Source: Usnea hakonensis
Taxonomy: Eukaryota > Ascomycota > Lecanoromycetes > Lecanorales > Parmeliaceae
Reading direction: 5' to 3'
DNA: 17,098 nucleotides
NCBI GenBank assembly: GCA_013423325.1
Contig: BLJB01000382.1
Span: 1-17,098 of the forward strand
Part shown: positions 1 to 9,028 of the stretch, piece after piece
Layout of the letters: every line of letters begins with the position of its first letter
Position numbering within the stretch: position 1 is the first letter of the stretch
Program-made: the position numbers and the translations under genes
Notes under the pieces: model-generated
Database searches by the model: none
What the model was told of the DNA's origin: nothing
Seen by the model: the letters and a program-made list of their open reading frames with translations, nothing else

Positions 1-97
1 TCGCGATTTTTGGAGAGTAGGGCTGAACCCCTGAATATTGAACCGTGCCAATCCATGGGATAGAAGATTTTTTATCTAGATAGAGAACGCTTCTACT

Positions 98-1620
98 GTC
101 CCTAGTCTTTATAAATAAAAAGGGTAATACTTATTATAATATAAAAGAAATATTAAAGTCGAAGCTTAATAGATAAGTAAAAAACTCTATAATAGAAAAG
201 AAAGATTATTTAATATACTAATTTAAATATATAGATAATAATAAATTACTAAAATAGTAACTATATATAGATATTACTAATTATTAGGACTTAGTAGTAG
301 ACTACTATTATAAGTATTTAGATAGATCTAGATTATATTTATCGTTTAAGATATTTAAGAATTAGGAGCTATTATTATTATTATTAGTACTCTACTACGC
401 CTATATCTAAGAGAACTAGACTTTTTATAATAAGCTTAATTATTATAATTAAGAAAGCTAACTTAGAGAAGAGCGAGGATATCGCTATAAATAGTTATAA
501 TACTATTAATCTATAATTAGTTTTTATACGGCGCTTTTTATAATAGCGTATAACGTCTTTTTATAATTATAGGAGTTCTTTTATCTTTAAGGGGAGGATA
601 GTATTATAATTCTATCTCCGTCTTCGGCCTTTAGCCTTATAGCTAGCCTTTAGCCCTATAGGGTCTTCTCGCTTAGACCTTAGCGTAGACTACTTTATAT
701 TTAATACTTCTTATACCTAGTACTCTTCTTTCTTTAGAATAGAAATTCTTTACTAATAGTGACACTAGTATTATTATTCCGATTCTCAGTCCTAACCGTG
801 ACACGGAAAATACTACTACTAGCTTAATAAGAGCTTCTAAAGAAAATAGGGAGCTCTCTATTAAATAGATAATTAATTTTAATAATTTCCCGATATTATA
901 AAATATAATTACTATTAGTTTCGATTAATTAAGAAATATAGCCGAAGATAAAATACTTTAAAAGATTTATATACTTATTATTAATAGATAAATCTACTCT
1001 TATATCTTATTTACTAGCGTATCTTTATATTATTACTAATATATTTATTATTATACTACTAAATCGTTTCTAGTATACGAGGGCGTATATTCTTTTTTTA
1101 TTTATAGATACTATCACGGATTATTTAGAGATCTAGATCTACTATAATAAAGTCGGACTTTTAGATAACTAGCGCTTATCTAGATTTACCCTAGCGGGGC
1201 TTAGTACGTATACTTAATAGTAAATATTAGTAGAGATAATATATCTTTATTACTATCTATAATTTAATCTATATTATTTATAGAGGACTATTACTTTTTA
1301 CTTAATATCTAAATCTTAATAAGATTAATAATTATATTGCTTTTATAAGCTAAGTTAATAAATCTAAATATTAAAATAATATTTAATTATAAGAAGAAAA
1401 AGTTTATACTCGAAATAAAGATTAAAATAAATTTATATATATAATTAAATTATTCGATTAAAGAGAAAATATTAAGATTTAAGAATAATATATTTTAGTT
1501 ATTAAGAGGGAGAAAAAGAGAGGTTAAGATAAAAATAATAAATAGAGAGAATATTAGTAAAAAGGGGGTTAAGAGAATTATAGTAAAGAGTTTATAGAAT
1601 AATATATTAAGTTATTAAGG
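98..1620. repeat. RIP-saturated AT-rich block (decayed repeat DNA)
   Basis: This stretch is extremely AT-rich and TpA-rich, with stops in all frames and no usable ORF. Reading it by eye I find no CpA and no TpG between about 98 and 759, and only seven in the whole block: 760, 763, 786, 799, 802, 1115 and 1338. C and G are still present in other contexts (CpT, CpC, CpG, ApG, GpG), so this is not simply low GC. Loss of CpA/TpG with gain of TpA is the known product of RIP acting on duplicated DNA in ascomycetes. The original element cannot be recognised. A purine-rich run at about 1500-1660 could be an old polypurine tract, but that is a guess. Dinucleotides become normal again outside both edges. 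Confidence 0.85.
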
Positions 1621-1965
1621 GGGGGAAATGGGGAGGGAGATAGGATATAGGTAGATAAGGGGATTGGGAATTATTAATAGATGGAAAAAGTCGTTATTAT
1701 TACTTGAATATCTCCCTAACACACCCCTTTTTTTTTAAAAATATGGAGAAGCTATTAGACTAATATGTGTCTAGATTATTGAATATCCACCCTCCCAGTC
1801 TTGGGGACAACGATCGCGAATGGAACTTAGGTTGTTAACCTTTATTCCGGAACGGCTAACTTGACCGGGTGAGAAGAAGGGCTTGGAAGTCGCGTAGGAC
1901 TATTGGCCGATTCTAGGGATTTCCGTTGGTAGGTAGCCTTTTGCTCCTCGGCTCTAAGGGCTTGT

Positions 1966-2007
1966 ATGGAAAGAACTACTAGAATGAAGCCACAACAACA
2001 ACAATAA
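1966..2007 (+). promoter_or_regulatory. Candidate upstream ORF in the leader of the 2171 gene
   Basis: An ATG at 1966 opens a 13-codon frame that ends at TAA 2005-2007. A second in-frame ATG lies at 1984. The last codons before the stop are CAA (Gln) and come from the start of the microsatellite. If transcription starts upstream of 1966, ribosomes would meet this short frame before the main start at 2171. Another short frame (ATG 1820, stop about 1862) lies further up. The transcription start is not known, so the regulatory role is inference. Confidence 0.3.
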
Positions 2008-2107
2008 CAACAACCACAACCACAACCACACAACAACAACCACAACAACAACAAAAACAACAACAATAACAACAATAACAACAACAACAACAACAACGAC
2101 AATAACA
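1990..2107 (+). repeat. (CAA)n / AAC microsatellite
   Basis: About 118 bp of imperfect CAA/AAC triplets, broken by a few CCA, ATA and ACG triplets. It contains no G except one near 2099, so the transcript would be almost unstructured. No frame through it connects cleanly to the downstream protein: the CAA frame stops at 2005 and again further on. I therefore read it as 5' leader rather than a poly-Gln segment. The poly-Leu frame on the opposite strand is a by-product of the repeat. Confidence 0.85.
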
Positions 2108-2110
2108 AAA

Positions 2111-2168
2111 GTAAGTTTAGCAGATCAATCTATATATACGATATTATAATACTAATAGAAGACTATAG
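2111..2168 (+). other. Likely 5'-leader intron (58 nt)
   Basis: The donor GTAAGT at 2111-2116 is a perfect fungal consensus. A TACTAAT branch-like site lies at 2150-2156 and the acceptor TATAG ends at 2168, 12 nt after the branch adenine. The exon resumes two bases before the proposed ATG at 2171. Length, donor, branch and acceptor all fit a Pezizomycotina intron. It would join the CAA leader directly to the start codon. Confidence 0.55.
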
Positions 2169-2170
2169 TA

Positions 2171-4173
2171 ATGGATAATATACGCGGGTAAGTTCGCTAT
2201 TTTCTATCAAATCTAAAGAGGCTAAAAGTTTCCTTTCATTTAGTCTTTACAGTTATGGCGGTCTTCGTGACAGGGAGCCAGACCATCGTAGGAACGATTG
2301 GTCGAATCCCAAAAACAATAGGTATCAGGAGCGGGAGAGCGATTTTGATAACCGCGATAGGTCTTACGACCGTAGTAATAGCAGTCGGGCTAATAGAAGC
2401 CGCTCACCTTTGTATAGTGACCGGAGAGAAGCGTCACGCTTCAATGGCGGCCGTGATACGTCTTATACGTATAGACGAGACGATGTAGACAAGCACGAGA
2501 GTACGAGGTATTCGTCTCGAATAGATACTTACTTTGGTATAGGCCAGCGAGAAAGTACCGCTAAGAAAAGGGACGAAAAGACTGGCAACTTGAATAGTAG
2601 AGACCGAAAAATTAACGCGGCAGTTAAAATCGTGTTAGGTCATTGGCTCGATACGCAGTATGACGGATATTATGGAGCGCCAAAACCCAAGGAATGGACC
2701 TTTCATCCGAAAGTCTCTAAGGAATACATGCGTCTTTTCTCAAAAACTGTACCTTGGCAGCAAATTTTCGACCTCAATGAAAAGCATGTCTCTACCGCCT
2801 ACCTTCTGCACTCTGATTGGCAGAAGCCTAAAGCGGCTGTGCATACCTTTTGGCGACAAAATCAGAGTGTAGTAGCACCTGATTTGGATTTCTTTCTCCG
2901 AAGCTTCGAAGAGACTAATAGAGGAGTAGATTCCAGGCATGCAGCCTCTGTAGAATGTAATGCCCAGCAGGATAACGTATATCCTGCCCAAACACCGGTG
3001 TATAGCAATAGCAATATTGCAGAAGGTAAGACTCAAGATCCATTTCAGACAGCCTTGAATGACGCACAGATGTACGATTGGCCGGACTATACATCCACCT
3101 CAAACAATGAAGGCGATAATGGTCGTCAACTAGACCAGCTCCGCAGTGTGGATCTTGATGGAAGGGAGAGCCAGCCGTTGTTGAGAGATTCTGGCGCTGA
3201 TGACGATCAGGAAGACCTCGTTACCGATGAGGAAGATAAGGCCAATTCGACGACATTTGAGGAAGAAGAGACACTTCATAAGTCGAAAACCCCTCAAACT
3301 AACGTAGGCCGAGCGCGGGACTTTAGACATATTCCAGAATATATAGAACTCAAGCGACTTGGTCTCAGCACAACAGGTAGTAGGAGTAAGAAGATGGCTA
3401 AACAAAGTTTAGACGCCTGGAAGGCGAACGCAAGTAAGTCTCCAGATGTATTTGACAATCTCTATATCCAACAGAGGGAGCCCTCGCAACTACTACTCAC
3501 TAGTCGAGAGAGCGGCAGTGATAAAAATAGTGTAGAAAGGGCGCAATATGCATATAATCAGGGGCTTGATAATATGGGAAAGACAATCCTTGAGCAGCTA
3601 CTACCGCAGTTAAAGCCTGTTTCGAAAGTCAAGCTCGCTACGATCAACTTGCGACTACGTCGATCGTGGATAGGACCAGATGTTGAGAGTGGAAAACCAT
3701 TGGCTTTGTTCAGGAAATGGGAGACTGATATGGAGGGATGGAGGAACGATCCGGAACTACAGCTTCAGAGACCTGCGTTACCTTTTCTATCTGGAAACCT
3801 CCGCTTTCTCGAGGCTATTGAGAAAGGCGTAAGCGATGGCTGTCAAACGATATATATTGCTATGCATGGTGTCGATGGATGGTCTTGTAAGATGGACGAA
3901 TGGGATAAGCTAGCGAAAAGGTATCCAACGACAAGGTTTGTTTTACTTTATCGTGTGAAAGTAGTCAATATAAAATTCGATCGGACAGGATGGAGATCTA
4001 CTCTCGATGATAGAGAGTTCTGGGGCTTTTTTGATCTATCTAAGCTGTTACGAGTTCATCGGAAAGAGGAAGTTGATAATATGTATCATCTTCTCCTTGA
4101 AGATATGGCGCAAGATGAGGAAGAGCGAAGCAGAATCGGGAGAACATCAAAAAGAGGTAGGAACACAGCATAG
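2171..4173 (+). CDS. Intact orphan gene, 645-residue hydrophilic protein (2171..2187 joined to 2253..4173)
   Basis: This is the only complete, unbroken gene in the window. The start is ATG 2171, a 17-nt exon giving MDNIR plus two bases of a Gly codon. Removing the intron at 2188-2252 puts this exactly in frame with the long exon, and the total length is 645 codons plus TAA/TAG-type stop at 4171-4173. Residues about 7-110 are rich in Arg, Asp, Ser and Asn (GYGG, RDRE, NRDRSYDRS, RSRSP), a disordered RS/RD-type region as seen in many RNA-associated proteins. Residues about 120-225 look globular, with aromatic clusters (GHWLDTQYDGYYGAPKPKEW, HTFWRQNQ). Residues about 295-350 form an acidic linker (DDDQEDLVTDEEDK, FEEEE). 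The last 200 residues again look folded (NLRLRRSWIGPD, FRKWETDMEGW, IYIAMHGVDGWSCK, REFWGFFDL), ending in a basic tail. There is no signal peptide and no membrane segment. I recognise no family. Possibilities include a lineage-specific nuclear protein or a domesticated transposon ORF. The lack of stops, next to a RIP-saturated block, argues that it is single-copy and under selection. Confidence 0.75.
2188..2252 (+). other. Intron 1 of the coding region (65 nt)
   Basis: Donor GTAAGT at 2188-2193, pyrimidine-rich 3' end and acceptor TACAG ending at 2252. The branch candidate is only a weak CTAAA around 2213-2226. Splicing joins GG to T, making a Gly codon, and links ATG 2171 to the frame that runs to 4173. 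Without splicing, the ATG frame meets TAA at 2189 and the long frame has no ATG near its 5' end, so the intron is needed to give the gene a start. Confidence 0.65.
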
Positions 4174-4200
4174 CCTGGTTAAGGTGACAGAAGTATTGGT

Positions 4201-4289
4201 TCCTCGGACTGCATTCAATTTGGTCTCTGTGACAGGTCTTCGGACTGTATTCAATCTGGTCTCTGTGACAGGTCTTCGGACTGTATTCA
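4201..4289 (+). repeat. 36-bp tandem repeat, about 2.5 copies
   Basis: Unit 1 is 4201-4236, unit 2 is 4237-4272 and a partial unit 3 is 4273-4289. Units 1 and 2 differ at three positions, all C/T exchanges, and the partial third copy matches unit 2. Each unit contains CGGACTG and GTCTCTGTGACAGG. The array begins 28 bp after the stop codon of the 645-residue gene, so it probably lies in its 3' untranslated region. Confidence 0.9.
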
Positions 4290-5273
4290 TACGATTGCTC
4301 TACGGAACTCCAACTAAACTTACTAACCAAAGACTAACACTATCACAGCCTCAACATGAAACAGTCACACTCTCCAGTATTCACGTAGGAATTCATGAAA
4401 ACCCTAAGTGGACACATCTACGGGCGTTGCACCGAGCTCACGCCAACACTCTACCTCTTTAAGCCACCGAGCTGAGTGGATGTTCTCTTCCACTTCTTTG
4501 ATCCACAAATTCGAAACCCTACCACTCACCTGACAATTCGTAATTGGAATCACATACCCAGCGATCTAGCGTTGCACTCGCCCTACAGACAGTACATATC
4601 GTCTCCGAAATTTGCAGCGCGTCTCTTGGCCTGACTCGCCCTTATAGCGGCAGCCGTCGTATTCGCCCTACTGGTGGTACGGCAGCAGGGGCCGTAGAGG
4701 GCGCACCCGAACGAGTTGTTATGGCCATAGTAGTGGTAAAGATGTGTGGATTTAAACGGCAAGTGCTTATGGAAGTAATGCAGAAGGCTAATGATGTGTA
4801 GGAAGTTTACGAAAGGTGATCTGCTTTAGTGGTATAGAAAAGACTACAATACAATGAAGGAGACACCGAAAGAGATGAATCGACTGAAGAGCAATTGCAG
4901 TGCGGGAAAACAGTGTTTATATACCGCTCGTGGGACACGGTCTCCTGCTTTCCTTTTGCCATGCCCATGCCTATACTCCGAATCCATACACCTGCCTGGA
5001 ATCACCGAAACGAGTAATGCGATATGCGATATCCGAAACCACCAACCCCCAGCCCTACTGTTGCCAGACAATCAATCAATCAAAAAAGAAACGAAATGAG
5101 CTAAAACAGGGACCTTTCATCTTTTCAACTGTTCACGCGAGGATATACGGTTACCAATATCCTACTAATCGACACTTGCAGCCAGACACGCTTCTTGTCT
5201 CTACCGGAATCTCCAATAATCTTTTACACAACAATACACTTCCTCCACACCTCAATCCGACTCAGGCACGTTC
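4290..5273. other. Unassigned stretch
   Basis: No coding region I can support. Short open frames exist (for example 4544-4801 and 4900-5358 on the plus strand) but show no recognisable motif and overlap each other in different frames. Composition is ordinary, without the CpA loss of the left block. Confidence 0.5.
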
Positions 5274-5953
5274 ATGTCATTACCAGATACAGCGATATGT
5301 TCATCCTCTTATCCACAAAAAGAAATCAGAAGAGCATATTAGAAAGGTTCTCCGGTAAGTATAATAGCCTATATCACCTGGGATATTAACTATTCTAACT
5401 TCGGAAGAAAATTCAGTCTGATCCTATCATACATCACAACCAAGGACAAATTTCTACCCAAGTTAACCGGCACTTCACTTACTCGGAAATGCGGATAGAT
5501 AACCAAGCCGCATTCGACTTAGCCCACTGCGTACACTTCATTTACTCCGGTAAAGATTGCGCTACCTCTATCACTTCCGAAGCACTGAGCTCTCTCGCCT
5601 TCACCACTGGACTATGCGACAATTCAAAAACATCTCGCGCATAATTCACCATCAACCACGTCTTTATCGAATCTGGATCACCTAAATCACTCGCCACTTA
5701 CGCCACTGATCCAACTCGTCAAAACCAACAAAAGATCTTTTCTGTTATGACCATTCAGGACCCCTTCAGGGGATACGAGAAACATCGATCCAAATACATA
5801 TCTTCTTCCCTAACCAACACAGTTGCAGCATCCCAAGCCAAGTCTTATTCCACTTCTACAAATCTCAGCTCGCCAAAATCGCTTTTGACACTCTTTATTC
5901 TATCCCGCTACTCCCTCAGGGCCTTTTTTATCCAGAACCAAGACATCATTTAA
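5274..5953 (+). pseudogene. Decayed two-exon coding region, family unknown
   Basis: From ATG 5274 a frame (MSLPDTAIC...) runs to a consensus intron at 5355-5416 and then continues in phase to TAA 5951-5953, about 206 codons in all. Only two stops interrupt it: TAG 5340 and TAA 5642. Both are readable as CAG and CAA after a single C-to-T change in a CpA context, as RIP would produce. Exon 2 reads through a mixed segment (RIDNQAAFDLAHC, TSEALSSLAFTTG, NHVFIESGSPKSL) and ends in a Ser/Thr-rich part. The frame can be followed a little upstream of 5274 (to about 5220), so the true start is uncertain. I do not recognise the family. It could be a host gene duplicate hit by RIP or part of a transposon. 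Confidence 0.35.
5355..5416 (+). other. Relic intron (62 nt) in the decayed gene
   Basis: Donor GTAAGT (5355-5360), branch TCTAAC (5395-5400) and acceptor TTCAG ending at 5416, 16-17 nt after the branch adenine. All three are near-perfect fungal consensus. Splicing brings the frame from 5274 into phase with the long frame after 5417, which would otherwise be closed off by TAA 5396. The two observations support each other. Confidence 0.5.
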
Positions 5954-6041
5954 GGTCATGCAAACGTGCACCCTTGATTAACCCATCCATGATCACCATT
6001 CGTCACCATTCATAAGTACCAGGCCTTGCTGTCGCCATTAG

Positions 6042-7047
6042 TGGCCCGTCCACGAAAGGCCGTGGAGAACATCGTATCCAGGGCCATTTACAAGTGATGA
6101 GCTTGCCTTGCCTTCGAGGATCACGATGCCGGAGTCTTCTGGAATTAGGCCTGCATAGAAGAGAAAGAAGCCTTCCGCTAGCAAGACTCCCCGAAAGAAG
6201 TCTACTACGGATTTCCCAAACAAGGCTAGCAATATTCCCAGGGAGATGTCTACTACGCGTCAGTCTACCAAATCGCCCCGGTCGCAGAAAGCTACGGATA
6301 ATGACCTGGTATTAGTGCTTCTACAAAAGACTCAGAAAACTCCAACTACTACGACAACGCCTCGCGACCGGTCATCAATGGAGCCTTCAATAGACACTCG
6401 CATGCAAATCAAGGACATTGTTGCACTACTGCGATAGATCCCAAATAATTTTGAGAAACATTCCTCTAGCAAGATTCCGGGGAACCATGACCCTACAAGG
6501 CTTCCTGCGAAGTCGCCTCTTACACGATTGCAACTTTCCACGGTCGCTACGAATCTAGGCAAATCTCAAGTCTCGACACGCCTTACCAATGTACCCTAAG
6601 CAAGGCTCTCGCTATGCTTGTTTCGGTAAAGTCCACATCACCTCAATCCATAAAGCCTTCAGCAGGTTCTATTCAAGACAGAACCCCTTATTGACCAGGC
6701 AGATCTGCCACTACACATGTGCTATCCAGCATGCCGGAGCGGTATGAGTGCCAAAAATAATTGGTTCTCTTCACCAGCAGACAGAGACTCAATCTGAAAT
6801 CATAGTCACCCCGACGAATGGGGTTGCGAAAGTAGCACCTAGACTTCCAGGCGAGACACTGGTCGTGAGGATAGACTTGTCATTTATGTGGTGTGATAGG
6901 AAACGATTGTCGAGTAGCTTCGCGCAGCAGTTTTCGGGCTCTCGTCGCTTCCAGGGCAAATCGCATGCGTATTTGGCCAATACCCCCCCAGATGGCTACG
7001 CAGTCTTTGAGGAAGACACGGAGACGAACAAGTATGACAGTTGTTAG
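6042..7047 (+). pseudogene. Decayed Ser/Thr/Lys-rich coding region, family unknown
   Basis: One frame can be read from about 6042 to about 6745 with stops only at 6156 (TAG), 6435 (TAG), 6597, 6627 and 6651 (TAA); the codon just before it (6039) is also TAG. Every one of these could be CAA or CAG before a CpA-to-TpA change. An ATG at 6126 (MPESSGIRPA) is a possible start. The translation is basic and low-complexity at first (KRKKPSASKTPRKKSTT, TKSPRSQK, TPTTTTTPRDRSS). After a one-base frameshift near 6745 it continues in another frame to TAG 7045, with a more globular-looking part (ETLVVRIDLSFMWCDRKRL, SHAYLANTPPDGYAVFEEDT). I recognise no domain. It sits just upstream of a gypsy Gag relic but need not belong to that element. 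Confidence 0.4.
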
Positions 7048-7235
7048 CAACACCGGTAACGGTGCTTAATATCATTCTGTCGCTTCCGCTCAGAGCCTTG
7101 AATCCCAAAAGCCCCAGACCAGCCTCAACACTCAATTCGCTTACCTACCAGTACCCAGTCTGTCACGCTGAGTCTCTACACGAATCGACCCCTATAGCAA
7201 TCCTCTAAAAGGCCATTCGTCATTTACTACTGGCA
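7048..7235. other. Short leader between two decayed genes
   Basis: About 190 bp separate the decayed gene ending at 7047 from the Gag start at 7236. For an intact gypsy element this would be the end of the 5' LTR and the primer-binding site. A TGTTAG at 7042 resembles an LTR start, but I can find neither a matching LTR copy nor a clear primer-binding site, so no LTR is called. Confidence 0.35.
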
Positions 7236-8400
7236 ATGGCTCCCAATACAAGAGGCCGTCAGCCCACTGCAGGGCCAGAAAGCCAAGAAAATGATGGAGA
7301 AACAGACGGAGAACTCGTGCCTACCACAGGCAACACAGTCGCACCATCCACTTACTTCCAAGGCCTCTCACACGAACCATCCACTAGCCTCACTTCATGG
7401 ATGACAGCTACAATGAATGCACGAGATGCAATGCTGTAACAACGAATGGATGCTACAGATACAAGGCTATATCGACTTTCGCAAATGATGGAACGGCTAT
7501 TAGGAGACTCCAGTACTAATGGGCTTGAAAATAGCCGTGTTCTCCGCATTCATGATCCTCCACTGCAGTCACGAAATCAGCCTCCGCAGCATTCGCAAAT
7601 TGCTCCTCCACAGCCTTCAGAATAGCCCTTCCCGCACTACCAGTCACGAATGCAAGCCATTTGCGTGCAGGAGAGGTGCGATACTTCGATCTTGAGTATC
7701 AACGAGAGCATGGATCATCGAATGGACCGTTTGTTAATACAGGGAAGCATGTATACTACAAGGATGTCTACATTTTCACGAATTGCCTCAAAGATTTGAC
7801 CGTGCAAAGAGGAGAGGCAGACATCAAAGCAGTCTTTGCTTCGCGCTTTCATGGAGCAGCGCTTATGTGGTATCCAATGGACTTGACCGATTTGGAACGA
7901 GATCGCCTTCGTAATGCTACGAATCTGGACCATTGGTACACTACTCACATACAACGATCCAAGATATAGCAGTGGCCCTGTCGCAATTGGTAGGCCAAAT
8001 GTATGACCTAAATGACATTCGAGATACCTCTCCCAGAGCCTTCATTCAGCACATATTTCACTTGGCCAAATCAGCGATTATGCACTCCACCCATAACCCA
8101 CTTGCATTGATATGGAATCAATTCGCTGTCGATCTACGGATTCATCTACCGCAGCCACAGCCAAGCTGTTGGAAATGATGCACCACTCTCAACACATGAA
8201 TGCATGCTTAGTCAGCATCGGGTATTTAGGTAGCTCTCCGCACAGAAATAATAGATCAGTCCTACACTCCATGACCAAATTCCAACACAAGCACTACTAT
8301 TGATCAATTTACGGATCAAGTGGATGCAAAGACAGCCATTTGGGTAGAAATGGCCCAGAGATCCAAGCAGTGGCATGGCCAGCCACGGTATACCGATTGA
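7236..8400 (+). pseudogene. gag: Decayed Ty3/gypsy-type Gag gene
   Basis: Starts at ATG 7236 (MAPNTRGRQPTAGPESQEND) with a Pro/Gln/Ser-rich, then coiled N-terminal part containing MDATDTRLYRLSQMMERL. Stops at 7437 (TAA) and 7623 (TAG) are both CAA/CAG-convertible. After a frameshift near 7650 comes the retrotransposon Gag core: EVRYFDLEYQ, VYYKDVYIFTNCLKDL, FHGAALMWYPMDL, LDHWYTTHI. A second frameshift near 7955 is followed by VALSQLVGQMYDLNDIRDTS, PRAFIQHIFHLAKSA and IWNQFAVDLRIHLPQPQ. A 121-bp insertion at 8167-8287 then splits the gene. Past it, the same phase resumes with DQFTDQVDAKTAIWVEMAQR and ends at TGA 8398. The order and motifs match Gag proteins of fungal gypsy elements as I know them. 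No protease or reverse transcriptase follows, so the copy is truncated at its 3' side. Confidence 0.75.
8167..8287. mobile_element. 121-bp TG...CA insertion inside gag (solo-LTR-like), with 5-bp target duplication
   Basis: The insert begins TGTTGGAA and ends TTCCAACA, an 8-bp perfect inverted end with the TG...CA termini of LTRs. It is flanked by the direct repeat CAAGC (8162-8166 and 8288-8292), a 5-bp target duplication typical of LTR-retrotransposon integrase. The insert plus one target copy is 126 bp, a multiple of three, and the Gag reading phase is the same on both sides. TGTTGGA...TCCAACA ends are common in Ty1/copia LTRs. At 121 bp it is short for an LTR, so a TRIM-like element or a solo LTR are both possible. 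Orientation is not certain. Confidence 0.8.
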
Positions 8401-9019
8401 GTGCCGGAATAAAATTGTGCAAACGGTACGAGGAAAGTAATGGGTAGGAACTGAAATACTTGGGATTGAGAGGGAGGGGCCAGAGTAAATGGATTGTCGA
8501 ATTCTGGTGCAACAAATGTATCCTATGTTCAATTTGCCAAAATGTCACATTCATTACCGACTACGAGTAAATGTGTCAGTGGCCATTGGATAAGTGTGTA
8601 CAAGTGCAAGTGTTTGAATGTTATGTGCTTTTTAAAAATGATGTTTGGTTTGGTTTGTCAAATTTTCAAGGACGAGCGGGTGGACTTGTAATCTCAAAGT
8701 TACCGCTACTTGAATTTTCCAGTACTATACGCGTCCATCTTTGAGCGAATGACAAGACATGTGAATGGATACAGCTGTACACGAGTGCTGTATACACTGC
8801 ATTGTGTTGATGATTAAGCCAAGAGGTTATGCGTATACATTTCTTATCCAAAAGTCGTATGTAGTATTCAACTCGTCAGTTCTATATGAAGGGCATGTGA
8901 ATCGGCGGATAAATTCTACTGTGTATAGCTAGTACAATTCCTCTAAATGTTATTTTTGGAATTGCTCATTAGTATTAACAACAGTGCGTTTGTAATTACT
9001 AATGGGTTACCGTTGAAGG
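8401..9019. other. Unassigned stretch after gag
   Basis: No coding region, LTR or RNA gene can be supported. If the Gag relic was once a full element, protease and reverse transcriptase should lie here, but none of their motifs are visible, so the element was truncated or heavily scrambled. Composition is moderately AT-rich. Confidence 0.5.
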
Positions 9020-9028
9020 CGTAATTTC

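Noticed and set aside
1..1820. Left RIP block as an element with inverted TCGCGA ends (1-6 and 1814-1819)
   Set aside because: The adjoining bases do not match, no target duplication is visible and the left edge coincides with the window start.
1842..2108. Minus-strand poly-Leu reading frame
   Set aside because: It is the complement of the CAA/AAC microsatellite and has no other coding feature.
2255..2488. Plus-strand 77-codon frame starting ATG 2255
   Set aside because: Overlaps exon 2 of the intact gene in another frame. The RD/RS-rich frame fits the splice model and is open for 640 codons.
4007..4462. Plus-strand 151-codon frame over the end of the intact gene and the 36-bp repeat
   Set aside because: Its second half is the 36-bp repeat, in frame only because 36 is a multiple of three. 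No start context or motif.
5489..5530. DNQAAFDLAH as the copia RNase H motif
   Set aside because: The following residues do not continue the copia pattern, so a chance match is more likely.
8805..8983. TGTTG...CAACA pair that could be a third LTR-like insert
   Set aside because: No matching target duplication (CATTG against GTGCG) and no interrupted gene to prove insertion.
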